Assembly: GCA_940337035.1 (NCBI GenBank) | Contig: CALNHX010001049.1 | Span: 186,001-250,000, forward strand | Reading direction: 5' to 3' | DNA length: 64,000 nt | Origin: Agriotes lineatus | Lineage: Eukaryota > Arthropoda > Insecta > Coleoptera > Elateridae | Part shown: one piece after another, positions 24,540 to 35,700 of the stretch | Layout of the letters: the number at the start of each line of letters is the position of its first letter | Numbering within the stretch: the stretch's first letter is position 1 | The notes under the pieces: generated by a model | Told to the model about the DNA's origin: nothing | Database searches by the model: none | What the model saw: the letters and a program-made list of their open reading frames with translations, nothing else | Made by a program: the position numbers and the translations under genes

Positions 24540-25000
24540 ACGGTACAAACAAACTCTTTGCAGGTTGCCTGTTGCCTTCCTTTTTCTGTGACGTCTTTTG
24601 TGGCAGACGTGACAATGGTGCACTTTCGTTGCAGATGCTGTGGTGCTCATAGTGGGTTGGTTACTTGGTACTTCTGGCACAAACTTTACAATATTCTATT
24701 TTAATTGGTGTTGTGTATATTTGTTGTTGTAACGACAAATGATGTTTTCTTTTAATAGGTCCTTTCCCAAATGGAGCAGAAATCTTCTTTGTTCATCATT
24801 GGCATTTCCTTCCTAATCGGGATTTGCGAACATCCATACATTGAATGCATTGATGGCAGCAATATCTGGCATATACGTACTAAAATATAGACGTGGTCAT
24901 CTCTTGGTCTTGTTTTGTACGACAATATAATCTCAGGTTTCTAGTCTTCATTTTCTCCTCCGACTTTCCCATCAGTGTGTTGGCTGGATAGCAATATTAC
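24540..25000 (-). pseudogene. piggyBac-like transposase remnant
   Basis: In minus-strand order, across frames, one reads KPEIILSYNKTK near 24930, matching the conserved KPEII.DYN.TKGGVD of piggyBac transposases. Next come YMPDIAAINAFNVWMFANP near 24850 (the LLD..INAF..W segment), RRFLLHLGKDL near 24780, and a cysteine/histidine-bearing CHVCHKRRHRKRKATG near 24600 corresponding to the C-terminal zinc-binding module. The segment between KTK and the INAF block, which holds the third catalytic Asp in GGVD and the RRW motif, appears deleted. Several frameshifts are present. It is a different subfamily from the copy at 21.2 kb, judging by sequence. Confidence 0.75.
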
Positions 25001-25740
25001 TAATAACTTTTTTTGACTAGTATGATACCAGCAGGATACGAAACACCGCGATGGCGCCGAGCAACCGTGAGCTGTTTTAACAGTGTCAACAAAAGTGAAG
25101 TGAAGTGTGAAAGTGGATTAATAGTCAGTGAAATAAAATTCACAGACGGAGGCAGTTAATTAAGAGAATAGGGTATAATTAACAAGCTACGACGTTTAAA
25201 ACTTTCGAACAAAATCGCTGAAATTGTTAACTCAACCTCCACGCCAGCTGACGTCACGCCCCCTCTCTCTGCCGTTACATCGACAGGACAGTTACGATTG
25301 GACCATGCACAGCCATAGTTGTAAACAACCTAAAGCAGGCCCTACACGTGCAAATATTTTATTTAAAGTTAAAAATCGAAACAAGTGAATATATTAACTC
25401 GCGAAAATGGAAGGCAAAAATATAGAAAATACGTAACAGAAAATATTAATGACTATTCAATTCACCTGTTATCTGTCAAAAAGTGACCAATGAAAATCCA
25501 GAATTCTGACGCTTCTTGACCAATCAAAAAAATATCAGTGGATATATCTTCCTAGAAGGTATTCAAGTGACTATTTTTAACAAATGCGATTTTTATTAGA
25601 AAAAGTCAATATTAGTGTTCTGTTACTATAGAAATTGCGTAGTTTGTTGCTAGATTTACTGAAAACTAATTTGAAAAGGTAGTTTGGTTCATTAAATAGT
25701 CCCTCGAATACCATTCTTAGTCAAAGTTATGTCGACTACT
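25001..25740. other. Unassigned sequence
   Basis: A GC-richer patch at about 25230-25310 contains CTGACGTCACG. No gene or repeat was recognised. Confidence 0.35.
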
Positions 25741-25799
25741 CATGGTATTATAAGTGAATATACAGTAGATGCAAGCAGAAGCTAATGCTGAATAGCGCA

Positions 25800-27495
25800 A
25801 CTAAACTAGGTTATATCAGAGAAATGATGAGAATAAGAGATGAGGAGATTCATAGGGAAAAAAAGCATTGCATATGGAAATAGGAAGATTGGAGGATAAA
25901 TTTGCAAAACCAACGAACATTTAAGCTCAAGCCAAAAATAACATTTACCGAAAAAGAATTATGCGATCGCAAAGTTGGAGTCAGAGCAGAAACGAAAAGG
26001 AGACCCGGAGAAACAGGGCTGTAGAAAGTAGAAATAATATAACATTGAAAACGAAAAAATATGGGCATGCGGAAAAAAGAATAAAGAATCACACCAACTA
26101 GATGAACTACTAATGATGGCATAGTGAAACCTTAAAGGATCATACAAGCAAGGTTCCTTAAAACGCTTAATAAAGGAGATGAAAAAACGCAAAATAGAAA
26201 TATTAGCGGTGCAAGAAACACAACAGACAGGAAACGAAATTATAGAATTAGATGAACACATATACTTTAACAGTGGAGGAGAAGACAGGCGACAAGGAGT
26301 AGGCTTCATCATAAAAAATAATTTAAACCTACAGTAGCAGAATTTAAATCATATCAAATAGAATGTGCTGAATAAGAATGAGACTTTGAACAGGAATTCG
26401 ATTCAGGAAAAGGCTATACAAAGCACTGGGAGAACTAGGTGTAAATGGAAAGCTTATAAAACTAATACAACTAACTCTAAAACAAACAACCAATATGATA
26501 AGAATAGGGAATAAAATGTCACAGAAGTTTGAAGTACATGCATGATTAAGACAAAGCGATCGGTCTTCAGTCCTCAATACTTGTCAACTGTGCATTAGAG
26601 TATGTCAGGAAAGCAGAAATAAACAGAACAAGACTAATACACCATAAGGTGCCGGGTGATGTAGCTTGAACAAGCGTCCACGGTCAATCAGTAGAGTTAA
26701 GCAACGCTCTTTCTGGTCAGAACTAGGATGGGAGTTCCATCGCTGCATCTCTCGGCGCCTTGTGGTACAGCTGCCACGGAAATAGTTGGTCCCGAATGTC
26801 ATCATAACATCATGACAGTCGTTAGTGGGGTTGGAAGTCCCCATAAAATGTACAGCGACGCCTATTATTGGCCTAACGGCTGTTGGCTGAGTGCTAAAAT
26901 AATAAATAAATAAATAAACAAACACCATAATTTGCATTTGCGGACGATTTGACGATACTGACGAGAAGTAAGGCTGAACTAAAAATTGCAATTTTGAGGT
27001 TGGAAAAAGCATGACATGGGCAGAGCAGAAGTAGAACGGTGCAAACAAATTAAACATATCGACGACTAAAGGAAAAACATTTAGTTTTAAAGAGGTTGCC
27101 AAATTTACATATCTAGGAACAGATATTTACAGAACACGAAATGTAAGAAAAGAAATACAGAAAACAATTATCGCCAGAAACTGCTACATACAGGCATTCA
27201 GAGGATGCTCTTATAATAAAAATATATCAAGTGGGCTCAAAATTAAAATGTATAAATCTATAATAAGACCAATCGTAACATATGCAAGTGAAGTATGGAC
27301 GTTAGGATCAACAGAATGCAACATTCTAGGAGTATGGGAAAAGAAAGCGTTCAGAGATGGAAAAAAGAAGTCATGGAAGATATAAAACAGTGTAACATAA
27401 ACAATTGGAGAGAAAAGTGTTGAGATAAAAAAGTGTGGAAAAAGGCAGTAAAACAAACCGTGGGGCTGATAGGCCTCAAGTGCTAATATGTATGT
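25800..27495 (+). mobile_element. Non-LTR retrotransposon (LINE) relic, split by a SINE
   Basis: In plus-strand order: an A/G-rich, charged segment at 25.8-26.1 kb that could be decayed ORF1, then an endonuclease start (KKRKIEILAVQETQQTGNE, with the catalytic QET, followed by RRQGVGFIIKNN) at about 26177-26330. From about 26400 comes reverse transcriptase (LYKALGELGVNGKLIKLI, then a LRQ.D motif with a stop). After the SINE follow the catalytic block FAFADDLTILTRSKAELK near 26932, FKEVAKFTYLGTDI near 27085, LKIKMYKSIIRPIVTYASEV and WTL near 27300, and EKKAF. The middle of the endonuclease is missing. The tail reads GGCCTCAAGTGCTAATATGT at about 27473. Stops and deletions make it inactive. Confidence 0.85.
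26648..26921 (+). mobile_element. 5S-rRNA-headed SINE with 9-bp target duplication
   Basis: The head resembles 5S rRNA across its internal promoter: GAGTTAAGCAACGC corresponds to the A box and GGTCAGAACTAGGATGGGAG to the intermediate element and C box. The tail ends GGCTGAGTGCTAAAATAATA and then AAAT repeats. ACACCATAA occurs exactly at both sides (26639-26647 and 26922-26930), a clean target-site duplication, so the boundaries are firm. It interrupts the LINE reverse transcriptase just before its FADD block. It is not a functional 5S gene: the 3' half is unrelated. Confidence 0.85.
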
Positions 27496-27499
27496 ATTG

Positions 27500-28619
27500 A
27501 ACTGATTCGGGCTCTTACTTTGTGTTAACTATTAGCATATGCTTCTAAATTATATTTTTATCAATTGAATTGCCTTATTTATATTATTTGAATATTAATA
27601 GTTATTCTTTTTGCTAGCTTCTGAAAATCGGGGATGGATTTCTTTTATCTAGATTGCTTATTCTGAAATTTGATATTCTGATTTTAATTTTATTGCAAGT
27701 CAAAAATAACTTCTGTCTAATGATATGTCAAACAAATCTAAAGTTCAATGACAAATACCAGATCGTTACATTCGCCACATAACAATATCAAACAGTAAGT
27801 AATTCCTTACTAATAAATTCACCTTTTTAGTCTCTATTTTCTTTCAGTGCTTACCTAATATCTACAATCAACCACCTTTCACTCAAATTTATCAATGTCC
27901 CTGATGTACTAACAGCTCAATGCAATCCAAATCAATTGATATACAATTTCAAATGTAATTCTTCAATAAACTTCACTTAGTATTTTTCTCTATTTATTCT
28001 TCTTTGTAGATTAGTCCGGCTTTTAGTTTAGTTTTTCACCATATACTTGCTATCTTCCTCCATTTTATATCTCATTTTCTTAAATTAAATCTCCTTTTTA
28101 TTTCACCACGCAAATGTACTCTTAAATCAACCCTTCTTAATTCCAAACATTTTCCTTTTAAAATAGGGTTTATTTCATACTTTTAAATTAGGTACCCCAA
28201 ATTAATTATAGCTTTACATTTTTCAAAATGTGTTATCTTAATAGTGAAAATAAAGTCCTTAACGATATTGTATTTTCTCCTTACAACACACTATATCTTT
28301 ATTTTTGATTTCTACCTACTATGTAAAATAATTTATTTCGATTAAGTATTTGTCATTACCTTCAAATTTCATAATTAGATATTACATTATATTCGAATTC
28401 ATCTGTTTCTCAATTAGCCACATTTTATTCAATTATAATTTCTATTTTCTTTTCTAATTACATACCCGTTATTCATATTCCCAATTCATATTCAAACTGA
28501 TCCCTATAATATTCAACTATTGTAATCCCTTGATCCTATTTTAAAATTGATTTTTATAACCCTGTATTCATATCATTACAGTATCTTTAACTATGTATTA
28601 TCAATAACATCATTTTACC
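27500..28619 (+). repeat. Unclassified gene-like repeat family, copy 1
   Basis: It shares collinear blocks with the copies at 28.9-30.0 and 53.5-54.7 kb: TGCC.TATTTAT, GCTAGCT.CTGAAAA, TATCTAGATTGCTTAT, CTGAAATTTGAT, AAATACCAGAT, then ACAGTAAGTAATTC, a short pyrimidine-rich spacer ending TTTCTTTCAG, then AATGTAATTCTTCAATAAAC and TTTGTAGATTA. A donor-like GTAAGT and an acceptor-like TTTCAG bracket about 65 bases, and a polyadenylation-like AATAAA follows. The proline/serine-rich reading segment found in the other copies is missing here. No known transposon protein is encoded. Confidence 0.7.
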
Positions 28620-28855
28620 TTGCGGTGTAGAGGCTGGTGCACTATGCGCTTGCATCTGGTGGTACAGTGCTCAACTTGCCCCGGATTCAGAATACAAAGT
28701 TGGAGCGCGCCCTTTGTGCTTGCGCAGCAACCATTGTGTGAAGTGTGTGTCCCCTAGATTGCGGAAAAATTCCGGCCTTCGCGGGATTCGAACCGTATAC
28801 TTGCTTAATGCAAGCCTGCGGCTACCCAACTGCACTACGCGGCTTCTTAAGTGCT
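28620..28855 (-). mobile_element. tRNA-derived SINE
   Basis: Read on the minus strand, a box A-like TAGTGCAGTTGGG (28825-28837 on plus, reversed) and a perfect box B GGTTCGAATCC (28784-28794) sit at tRNA-like spacing. They are followed by ~150 bases of unrelated, GC-rich body ending near GGTGCACCAGCC. The tRNA-like part lacks a convincing acceptor stem, so this is a SINE rather than a tRNA gene. It lies between two copies of the unclassified repeat family. No exact target duplication was found. Confidence 0.65.
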
Positions 28856-28904
28856 TATACATTACTTTATTCTATTCTCAATCAATTCTTTTTAAAATTG
28901 AATT

Positions 28905-30010
28905 TTAATTAATTCATTTGCCCTATTTATTTCTGGATTATCAAAATTATTAAGTGCTATCTTCAGTAGAAATACTTGACTGGTCGGATTCTTTATAATC
29001 TAGATTGCTTATATTCTGAAATTTGATTTTCTTATTTTTATGACAACTCGTACATCTGTCAACTGACATTTCAAACCAGTTTTGAAAAATAAATTACAGA
29101 TACTTTATCGTTACATTATGTCATTCCACAATATCAAATGGTAAGTATTCCCTTAATTAAAATTAACTCACTTAACTCTTTCTATTTCCTTTCAGTTTTT
29201 ATTTTAAATTCCTGTATTCTGTTACCTGTTATTGGACTGGACACTCTCCTCTACTGAGCCCAATGCATCCAGCAACCTCACCAAGATATTCCAACTTCCA
29301 ACAACAACGTCAGCACGAACTCCGACACAAACACACCTGGATCCTCAAAGACTTCCTTGTCCTTTAAATACGACAAGGCACCTTCCAACCTTTCCCAGCA
29401 GCAACCACCATCCATGTCATCCCAGTAAAATTTTCAAGCCACCGACAACCCTGTACCACGAACCTCGACCAGATGCAAGCCACAAAATGTCACTTCAATG
29501 ACAAGCCTCTCGAATCAGAACTCCTTGTCGAATCAGAACTCCTCCAGATGAAAAATCTCCAATCCTCCTCACAAAACGCTCACTCTGCTAACGATCTCGA
29601 TGTAAACCACTTCTTTTGTAAACCATTACTTGTTATCCAATTCAGTTGTTGCAATGTAATTTTACAATAAATTCAATTCAGCATTCCCTTCCTTTTATTG
29701 GCTTTTGTAGATTGTAACTGTATTAATTTGGTATTCTCACCTCCTTCGTTATATTCATCTATATAGTCTGCACATCTTCTATGCTTCTAACATTTTACTC
29801 TTTATTCTTTCATACCACGACAATTTTCTTTCAAATTTTAAACCTTTTATATACCAAATTTAATATCCTTTAAAAACTTTTATAAAGGTGTTTGTTTTTA
29901 TAATTTCAAACTATACAAATTGCATTACATCATTTTTTGTTATCATTTTTTTTATTCTAATCAATAAAAATCTCCTTAGTGATATAGCTAATATTATTTC
30001 AACACACTAT
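28905..30010 (+). repeat. Unclassified gene-like repeat family, copy 2
   Basis: It has the same block order as copy 1: TTTGCCCTATTTATTTCTGG, AATCTAGATTGCTTAT, TGAAATTTGAT, CAATATCAAATGGTAAGT, a ~66-base spacer, TTTCCTTTCAG, then a Thr/Pro/Ser-rich open region (29232-29501 and an overlapping frame to 29670), and a TGTAATTTTACAATAAA polyadenylation-like end with TTTTGTAGATTG. The peptide (for example FQLPTTTSARTPTQT) is low in complexity and has no recognised domain. Confidence 0.7.
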
Positions 30011-30599
30011 AGAAGCTTTATTATTGACTAAAACAACTTATGGAAACATGTGACGATATTTAATTATGAACACATTTCTCAGCAAAAAGTAGCAAGCAAC
30101 TAACAGTATAGAATAAACTACACATAATATGACTGTATTCAATCCTGTACACGATCAGGTTACAAACTATAAGTTCACTAGCACATTTAAAATTTAATTA
30201 ATAATTAATAATTTATTAGTTTTTGGCTCTCAATTTGATAAAATCCGCGGTTTACTTGAAATAATTTGCAGAATGTCAAACAAGATCCCACAGGCGTATG
30301 AAACTGTTAAGGCACGCATGCGCCTCGAGCACGGCATACGAGGGACGTTCAAATTAGAACTAATCAATTAGCTTGTGCATTGCAAGGCTAGTAAGAGACT
30401 AATAAAAAATTAAAGACAATGGTTTTTCTAAGGGTTCTAGAAGGTTATGAGCTACAGCAGGTTGATCTGGCGGGACCCTAAAATTGGAGGTTTATCCAGA
30501 GGAATGCAAACCTGAATTAACTGTGGCTGAGCCGAGAAACCAATTAGATTTGCTTATTAAATATGTACAAATGGAATTATATTATAAAAAGGGAAGATA
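30011..30599. other. Unassigned sequence
   Basis: AT-rich sequence, possibly including the 3' end of the piggyBac relic at 30.6-31.2 kb. No terminal repeat was recognised. Confidence 0.35.
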
Positions 30600-31195
30600 A
30601 TTGTAGGGAGGAAACGGTAGGTTGAGAATATCAGCTAAGTATTCAAGGAGAAAATATGTTAGGATCGAACCTAAGCGCACCACAGCAAAAATATTCGGCA
30701 TAACTTTGACTACTGTTAATAAGTGGTTTACTAAGTCTAGTACAAGTCTCCCACCTTTATTATTTTCTGGTCGGCTATCCTCTTTCCTAAAAGAACTCAG
30801 ATAATGTTACTTACTGGAATTCAAATCCTGACCGCATACACCTGCACACTTATTATGTATGCAGAAGCGCAGTCTGCCACGGTACAAATATTGATTCTTT
30901 CTTTGGAAAGTTTGCTCCTCATATACACATGAAATGGAGCTTTACCTCTTAAAAGAACAAGTTGTTCATCCACGCATATTTGAACACCTGGTTTTCAGCT
31001 CATTATACATTTTGCAACAAATATGCCAAAGATCTCTCTAATCGGAGCCATTTCTTTCTTTCCTGGTTTCGAAATTATTAAACTGAATAAATTGCGTGAC
31101 TTCATTGCAACCATTACGAAACGCAATAGCTGGAATGATAACCCTATAGTATGCTCGGTATATATACGGAATATCTTCTTTTTCTTCTTCCTCAT
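30600..31195 (-). pseudogene. piggyBac-like transposase core fragment
   Basis: On the minus strand the frame reads TRNLFSLIISK-like sequence, then KKEMAPIREIFGIFVAKC, a stop, KPGVQICVDEQLVLLRGKAP, FHVYMRSKLSKERINICT, VADCASAYIISVQVY, and further on PENNKGGRLVLDLVNHLL. These match the core of piggyBac transposase in order: D.L.PIR..F, the DEQL..FRGR block holding the first catalytic Asp, P.KP.K.GIK, and the segment before the second Asp. Where TMDNFF would be expected the frame reads VMPNIF, so the second Asp appears to be Pro. The C-terminus and ends are lost. It is complementary in coverage to the two C-terminal piggyBac pieces at 21 and 24.5 kb. Confidence 0.8.
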
Positions 31196-32966
31196 AGTTT
31201 AGGCGAAAAGCCCGTTACTACTACACACTGAGTGCGGCTTTATAAGCCATCTTAATGCCGAGCTAGGTGGTTAGCCTAACTCCTTGAATTCAAAAAAATG
31301 TCCTTTCAGATGGAGCACAACCACCAAAGGTGTTTTCACCATGGGCGTAGAGCGTAATATGTAAGTGGTGTAAGCTACCAATTCACTGTCTCCCGATTGC
31401 AAGTGCAAACGCTTTAACAACCGGCCACACGCTTTATAGATATACCGAGTAGCAAGAAAAAACTATACCTTCCGCGACCAACAGCTAATAACGTATTTAT
31501 CCCAGATGGGCGGCTACAAACAGCAACAGAATCCTACGTTAAAGGCCGCTGTATAAAAACCTAGCCAGCAGTGCACCAAGTAAGAGAAAGAAAGGGGATG
31601 CTAAAACTGTTGAGTAGAAGAAAATTATTCATTGCTACATATAATGCAAGGTGTAGGGGTGTAAGGGTAGACCTGAAGCAATAGAAGAGGAAGTTAGGTA
31701 ATGGGGGGAATGTGTCAAGCTAAAATCAGTACGTACGGTGTATTATAATAGCAGAGACAATGTACGCAGGAACGGTTTCACGATAATAATCCGTTCGTCA
31801 CAATTAAAAATGTTGTCATCAACTAGAAAACTAGAAATATATAGTTCCTTGGCGTAACATGATGATCTTCCATTAAAGTTAATAGCAAGGAAGTAGTAAT
31901 TTATGAATTCTACCATACTCGGCGCAGCAAACAAATGGAGTGCGCAACTCAAATGACAATATAAAGCTGCTTGGATCAGTATTTTAATAATAATCACTAA
32001 TGAGTTATAGACAGTGATTCTTATAATTATACATCAAATATATATTTTTTTAAATTGTGATACAAAGAGAAATTTCGCCTATCTCAAAAAGCATGGCATT
32101 TGTGCTCACTAAGTAAAAATTCCGTAACACGACGTGAAAAGGCGCAAGAGTAACAGCAATAACAGCGAACTAAAACTAACAAATAAAGTACCACAATATC
32201 AAGCACAAATACGCCTCAAAGTGTCAAACTTAAATTAACTATTTTTTGTAAGAATTACTGGTATCTATATCCTATGGTAATCATTATTATTAAAACAGTA
32301 ACCCAGACAGCACTGTAACTGGTAAGTTGGGTTGCATACTCTACTGTATTTGTTTGCTGCGTCGAGTATAATACTTAAAAATTAACATAACTAGCCCAGT
32401 GAGCTATTTTGATCTACGAGATGGCTGATTGTGGGTATTTTAGTATTTTGAATGATTAAGCAGTATTCAAAATTTTAATTTTATTCTTAAAGTTAATTTG
32501 GTATCCACTACTGTAACTTTAACATTTCACTCAAAGTTCCTCGATAACTTTTACTTCATATTCTTAATAATACATTAATAGTCGGAAAAGGAAAAAGTAA
32601 TAAATAAATACCAAGCAGAAACGTTACAGCCAAACCCAATGCTTCCTAAATACATAAATCCATCACGAATTATTTGGAAGAAATATTACGGGAGTGACAG
32701 AGCAATAAATTAAAAAGTCATTTGCGACAGACTTGTGGGCTACGAAACAGAAAAATCGCAGTCTCATTTGAATTTGTTACCGTCCTAGAATATTTAGTTG
32801 AGGATTTATTACCCCTGGTTATAATAAAAAAATCGAGCCGAGGAATTTCAAAAATAGACCTTTACAGAAGTTTATGTAAGACGCAGCCTTTTAACAACGA
32901 ATATTGAAAGTTCATAAAGGATTGTTTTAGTATGTTTGAAAAATGTGGATTATTGGGACACTTTTT
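31196..32966. other. Unassigned sequence
   Basis: No homology or repeat was recognised in this AT-rich stretch. Confidence 0.4.
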
Positions 32967-33640
32967 ACTTCCTTTTACGATAAAGGAAGTATTGGATTCA
33001 CCCCAAAAATTCGAAATTGAGTTTTCAACAGATCTTTACGTTTTAGAGTCCCCTGATCCCAAAAAACATATTTTTTTTCATTGGTCTGTGTGTCTGTCTG
33101 TCTGTCTGTGTGTCTGTCTGTCTGTGTGTCTGTCTGTCTGTCTGTGAACAGAATATCTCAAACACAAAAAGAGGTATGGCGTTGAAACTTCATATATAAG
33201 TTTTGTGTACTATGTAGATGAGACAGCAAGCTTTTGAAGACAATCGCATAACCGGAAGTAGGCGTTTCCTCTTGTAATTTTTCAGTTTTTTTCGATTTTT
33301 TCAAAAACGGCTCTAACGATTTTTTTCAAACTTTACATTTTTATTACATTTTTAATGTGCATTGACGTGAGATAGGTGATTTTCCAGTTGCATACTTCTA
33401 AAGTGGATTTCTTTTGTTTTTTTTCTATTTTTTTTATTAACTCCTATTTTAAATAGAACACCCGGTATATTATTACATTTTTGAATTCTGCTTAAGATTT
33501 TAGAGAAAATTTGTCTCTTCAACTAACGCTCTATTTTGTACCGTTTTTGTAGAATTCGTAATTTTTGAAAATTTTTGACAAATGCTTAAAAATTAAAAAT
33601 TAAATTTTTGACTAATTATAAAATCACTGTAAAAGGAAGT
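32967..33640 (+). repeat. Short-TIR interspersed repeat, copy 2
   Basis: It starts ACTTCCTTTTACGATAAAGG and ends ACTGTAAAAGGAAGT, as in copy 1 at 13514-14003. This copy is longer and retains TCCCCTGATCCCAAAAAACA, a GTCT microsatellite at about 33086-33143, GAGGTATGGCGTTGAAACTT and ATAACCGGAAGTAGGCG. A segment at about 33260-33370 (TTTTCAAAAACGGCTCTAAC) is missing from copy 1. It is non-coding. The small terminal repeats suggest a non-autonomous DNA transposon. Confidence 0.75.
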
Positions 33641-35279
33641 TGTGTGAGTGTATCACACCAGATTTTTTGGAATAATGTTAATATTTATAGAAAATAAAAC
33701 TTTTTGTTACAATAACAATTGATTAATTTTACTTCACTTGTATGGAAAAGTTCAAGTTCACCAACTGATATGCATATTTAAATCAAAAGCCTTTTCGAAG
33801 GATGCTAGAAAGTAGCATTTGCGCGAAATAAAAAGTTTAAAAAACAAATACCCATGTGCAAAGTACTCAATCAAAGTTTTTGTTGCAGATCGCTGAATTT
33901 GACGATCTATTCAATATTCATCGAATAACTGGCACCCAATAAACACGACCAGTTTTTGAATATGGGACAATATTTGCACACTACTACGAACAAATGCCGT
34001 GCTTTATGCACACCATGTATCCTCGGGTGTTTTGTAGAGCTATTGGCTGCAATTAGTATCCTGGAATTTAAAGCCGCCGGTTTCATCACTACCGGGCTTT
34101 TAAATTTATGACACTGAAAATTGCAGCAGCTGTTGCAAAACGTAATTTGATTTAATGCGCTAAAGGTAACAGTGCTGTTTAAACAAAATAAAATCCAGGC
34201 TAACGTTTACATTTCGTTTTAATTCGCTTGACTTTCTGTTTTAGATTTTTTACACCTGACTGTTGATTCAAACTTTTAACTTCTACAATTTCGTCAAATC
34301 CTGAAAAACTATATTGCAAAAACATTTTTTTCGGGGGTTACAAGTTTGAAAAATATTTATGTATTTCGAAGGAAACACCTGAACCCAAGAGTTTATAATA
34401 ATTTTTTACACCAGTTTAACATAAATAAAATTGCTCTTGCCATTTACCTTTCACCGGTATTTTTATTACATCAAACAACTTTTTGCTGGCGGCTGCTGTT
34501 ATTGACATTAAATGTTAAATGCTCGTTCTCTGTGATTCCGGCCATGACATTTTTCCATTGCGCTTTCAATATGTAGAATCAAAATTGATTATTTTAATTT
34601 ACGAATCATGAAAGTCAAAATATTAAAGGGTATGAAGTGTTGCATAATGAATTCAGCTTTATAGCGTTCTAAAAAATGTGATACGTGTAATAACCGACAG
34701 ATCTAACAAACTAAAGTCGAACACAAAATCTCACCTTACGCAGCTGATATAATTCCTTTTAGCTCCTAAATAATAGAACCGTAAGGTGCTCGAACTTCAA
34801 ATAAAGGACCAATCATTATATTGTAATATTAATGATTGGGCGCCAGGCTCTGTAACGTGAGTTAAAGTACCTCAATAGAGTCACGCGAAGTATTCAATAA
34901 TAACGGTTATATTTAATAGGTTAAATATTTCTATAAGCACATTTTAGTAGTCCTATGTTTCAGATAATAACTATTAGTAATTAATAACATAAACAACAAA
35001 AAATATTTATTGTGTCCAGTAAATGTAATAATTTAAATTTTAGATTTGTTTAAAAATAGCATAGGCCATGAAAATAAGTGATAGTATGATGTTTTTAGAA
35101 CAGCTTTATCTTTGTGTAAAAAACAAATTAAAATCAGAGCAGACTTGGCATTTGACGCAACAAAAATGTAAACTGTAAACAATTGGGGTGGCTTCTTCAA
35201 GAGGTTTGATTGCGTTTTGCCAAGATGCCCGAAAAATAAGTTATTTCCATGTTCTATTAAATACCTAAGTTAACGAAAA
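33641..35279. other. AT-rich stretch, nothing recognised
   Basis: Only short open frames without homology are present. No repeat was recognised. Confidence 0.4.
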
Positions 35280-35700
35280 GTAATGTTTTATTGAGAGTTT
35301 GTGTCTTGGGTTATTTGTGGAAATTTTCCCTTGCATTGGGCTTTCGCACAGGTAGATACGAGGAGCCGCTTTGGTCCAGTGGAAGCGATGGTGTTTGGGT
35401 ATTGTAATACGGAGGTCCCGCCAGTTTTATAAGTTTCTTGTACAAGTGTAAACAAGCAACATAAGTGTAGTGCAGCGGAGCCTACTTTTAGGGCCCCAGC
35501 TTCGGTGGAAAGCGATTCCGATGGTCTTCGAGAGTGGCAACTGGCCACCTGATAACCAGCTGGTTCGAGAGCAGATTTGTGCCTTGCTAACTGCAGGCCT
35601 GCAACAACGGCTTGTCCAGAGCATTGTGGGAGGTCCAGCTCGGGGCAGTTAGCCCTGGTTTTATAGCGGAGGCCATTGAAAGGTTAGATTTGCCACCCGA
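35280..35700 (+). other. GC-rich island with overlapping ORFs, unknown
   Basis: A local rise in GC coincides with open frames on both strands. The plus frame ending at 35652 includes FESGNWPPDNQLVREQICAL and LQQRLVQSIVGGPARGS; the minus frame 35288-35548 is equally long. At about 35362-35420 the text CGCTTTGGTCCAGTGGAAGC, followed by GGAGGTCCCG, resembles a tRNA-derived SINE head whose box B has been lost. No family is recognised, so this could be a SINE, an LTR scrap or a host exon. Confidence 0.3.

Noticed and set aside
26648..26760. A 5S rRNA gene
   Set aside because: Only the internal promoter part resembles 5S; the rest is unrelated and the unit ends in a SINE tail with a target duplication.
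26605..27102. Longest minus-strand ORF of its area (165 codons)
   Set aside because: It is antisense to the LINE reverse transcriptase and runs across the SINE insertion, so it is a frame shadow.
28784..28850. A functional tRNA gene on the minus strand
   Set aside because: Boxes A and B are good, but a pairing acceptor stem is lacking and the sequence continues into a SINE body.
30622..30804. Plus-strand ORF with a helix-turn-helix look
   Set aside because: The same bases on the minus strand encode the PENNKGGRLVLDLVNHLL part of a piggyBac transposase; the plus frame is a shadow.
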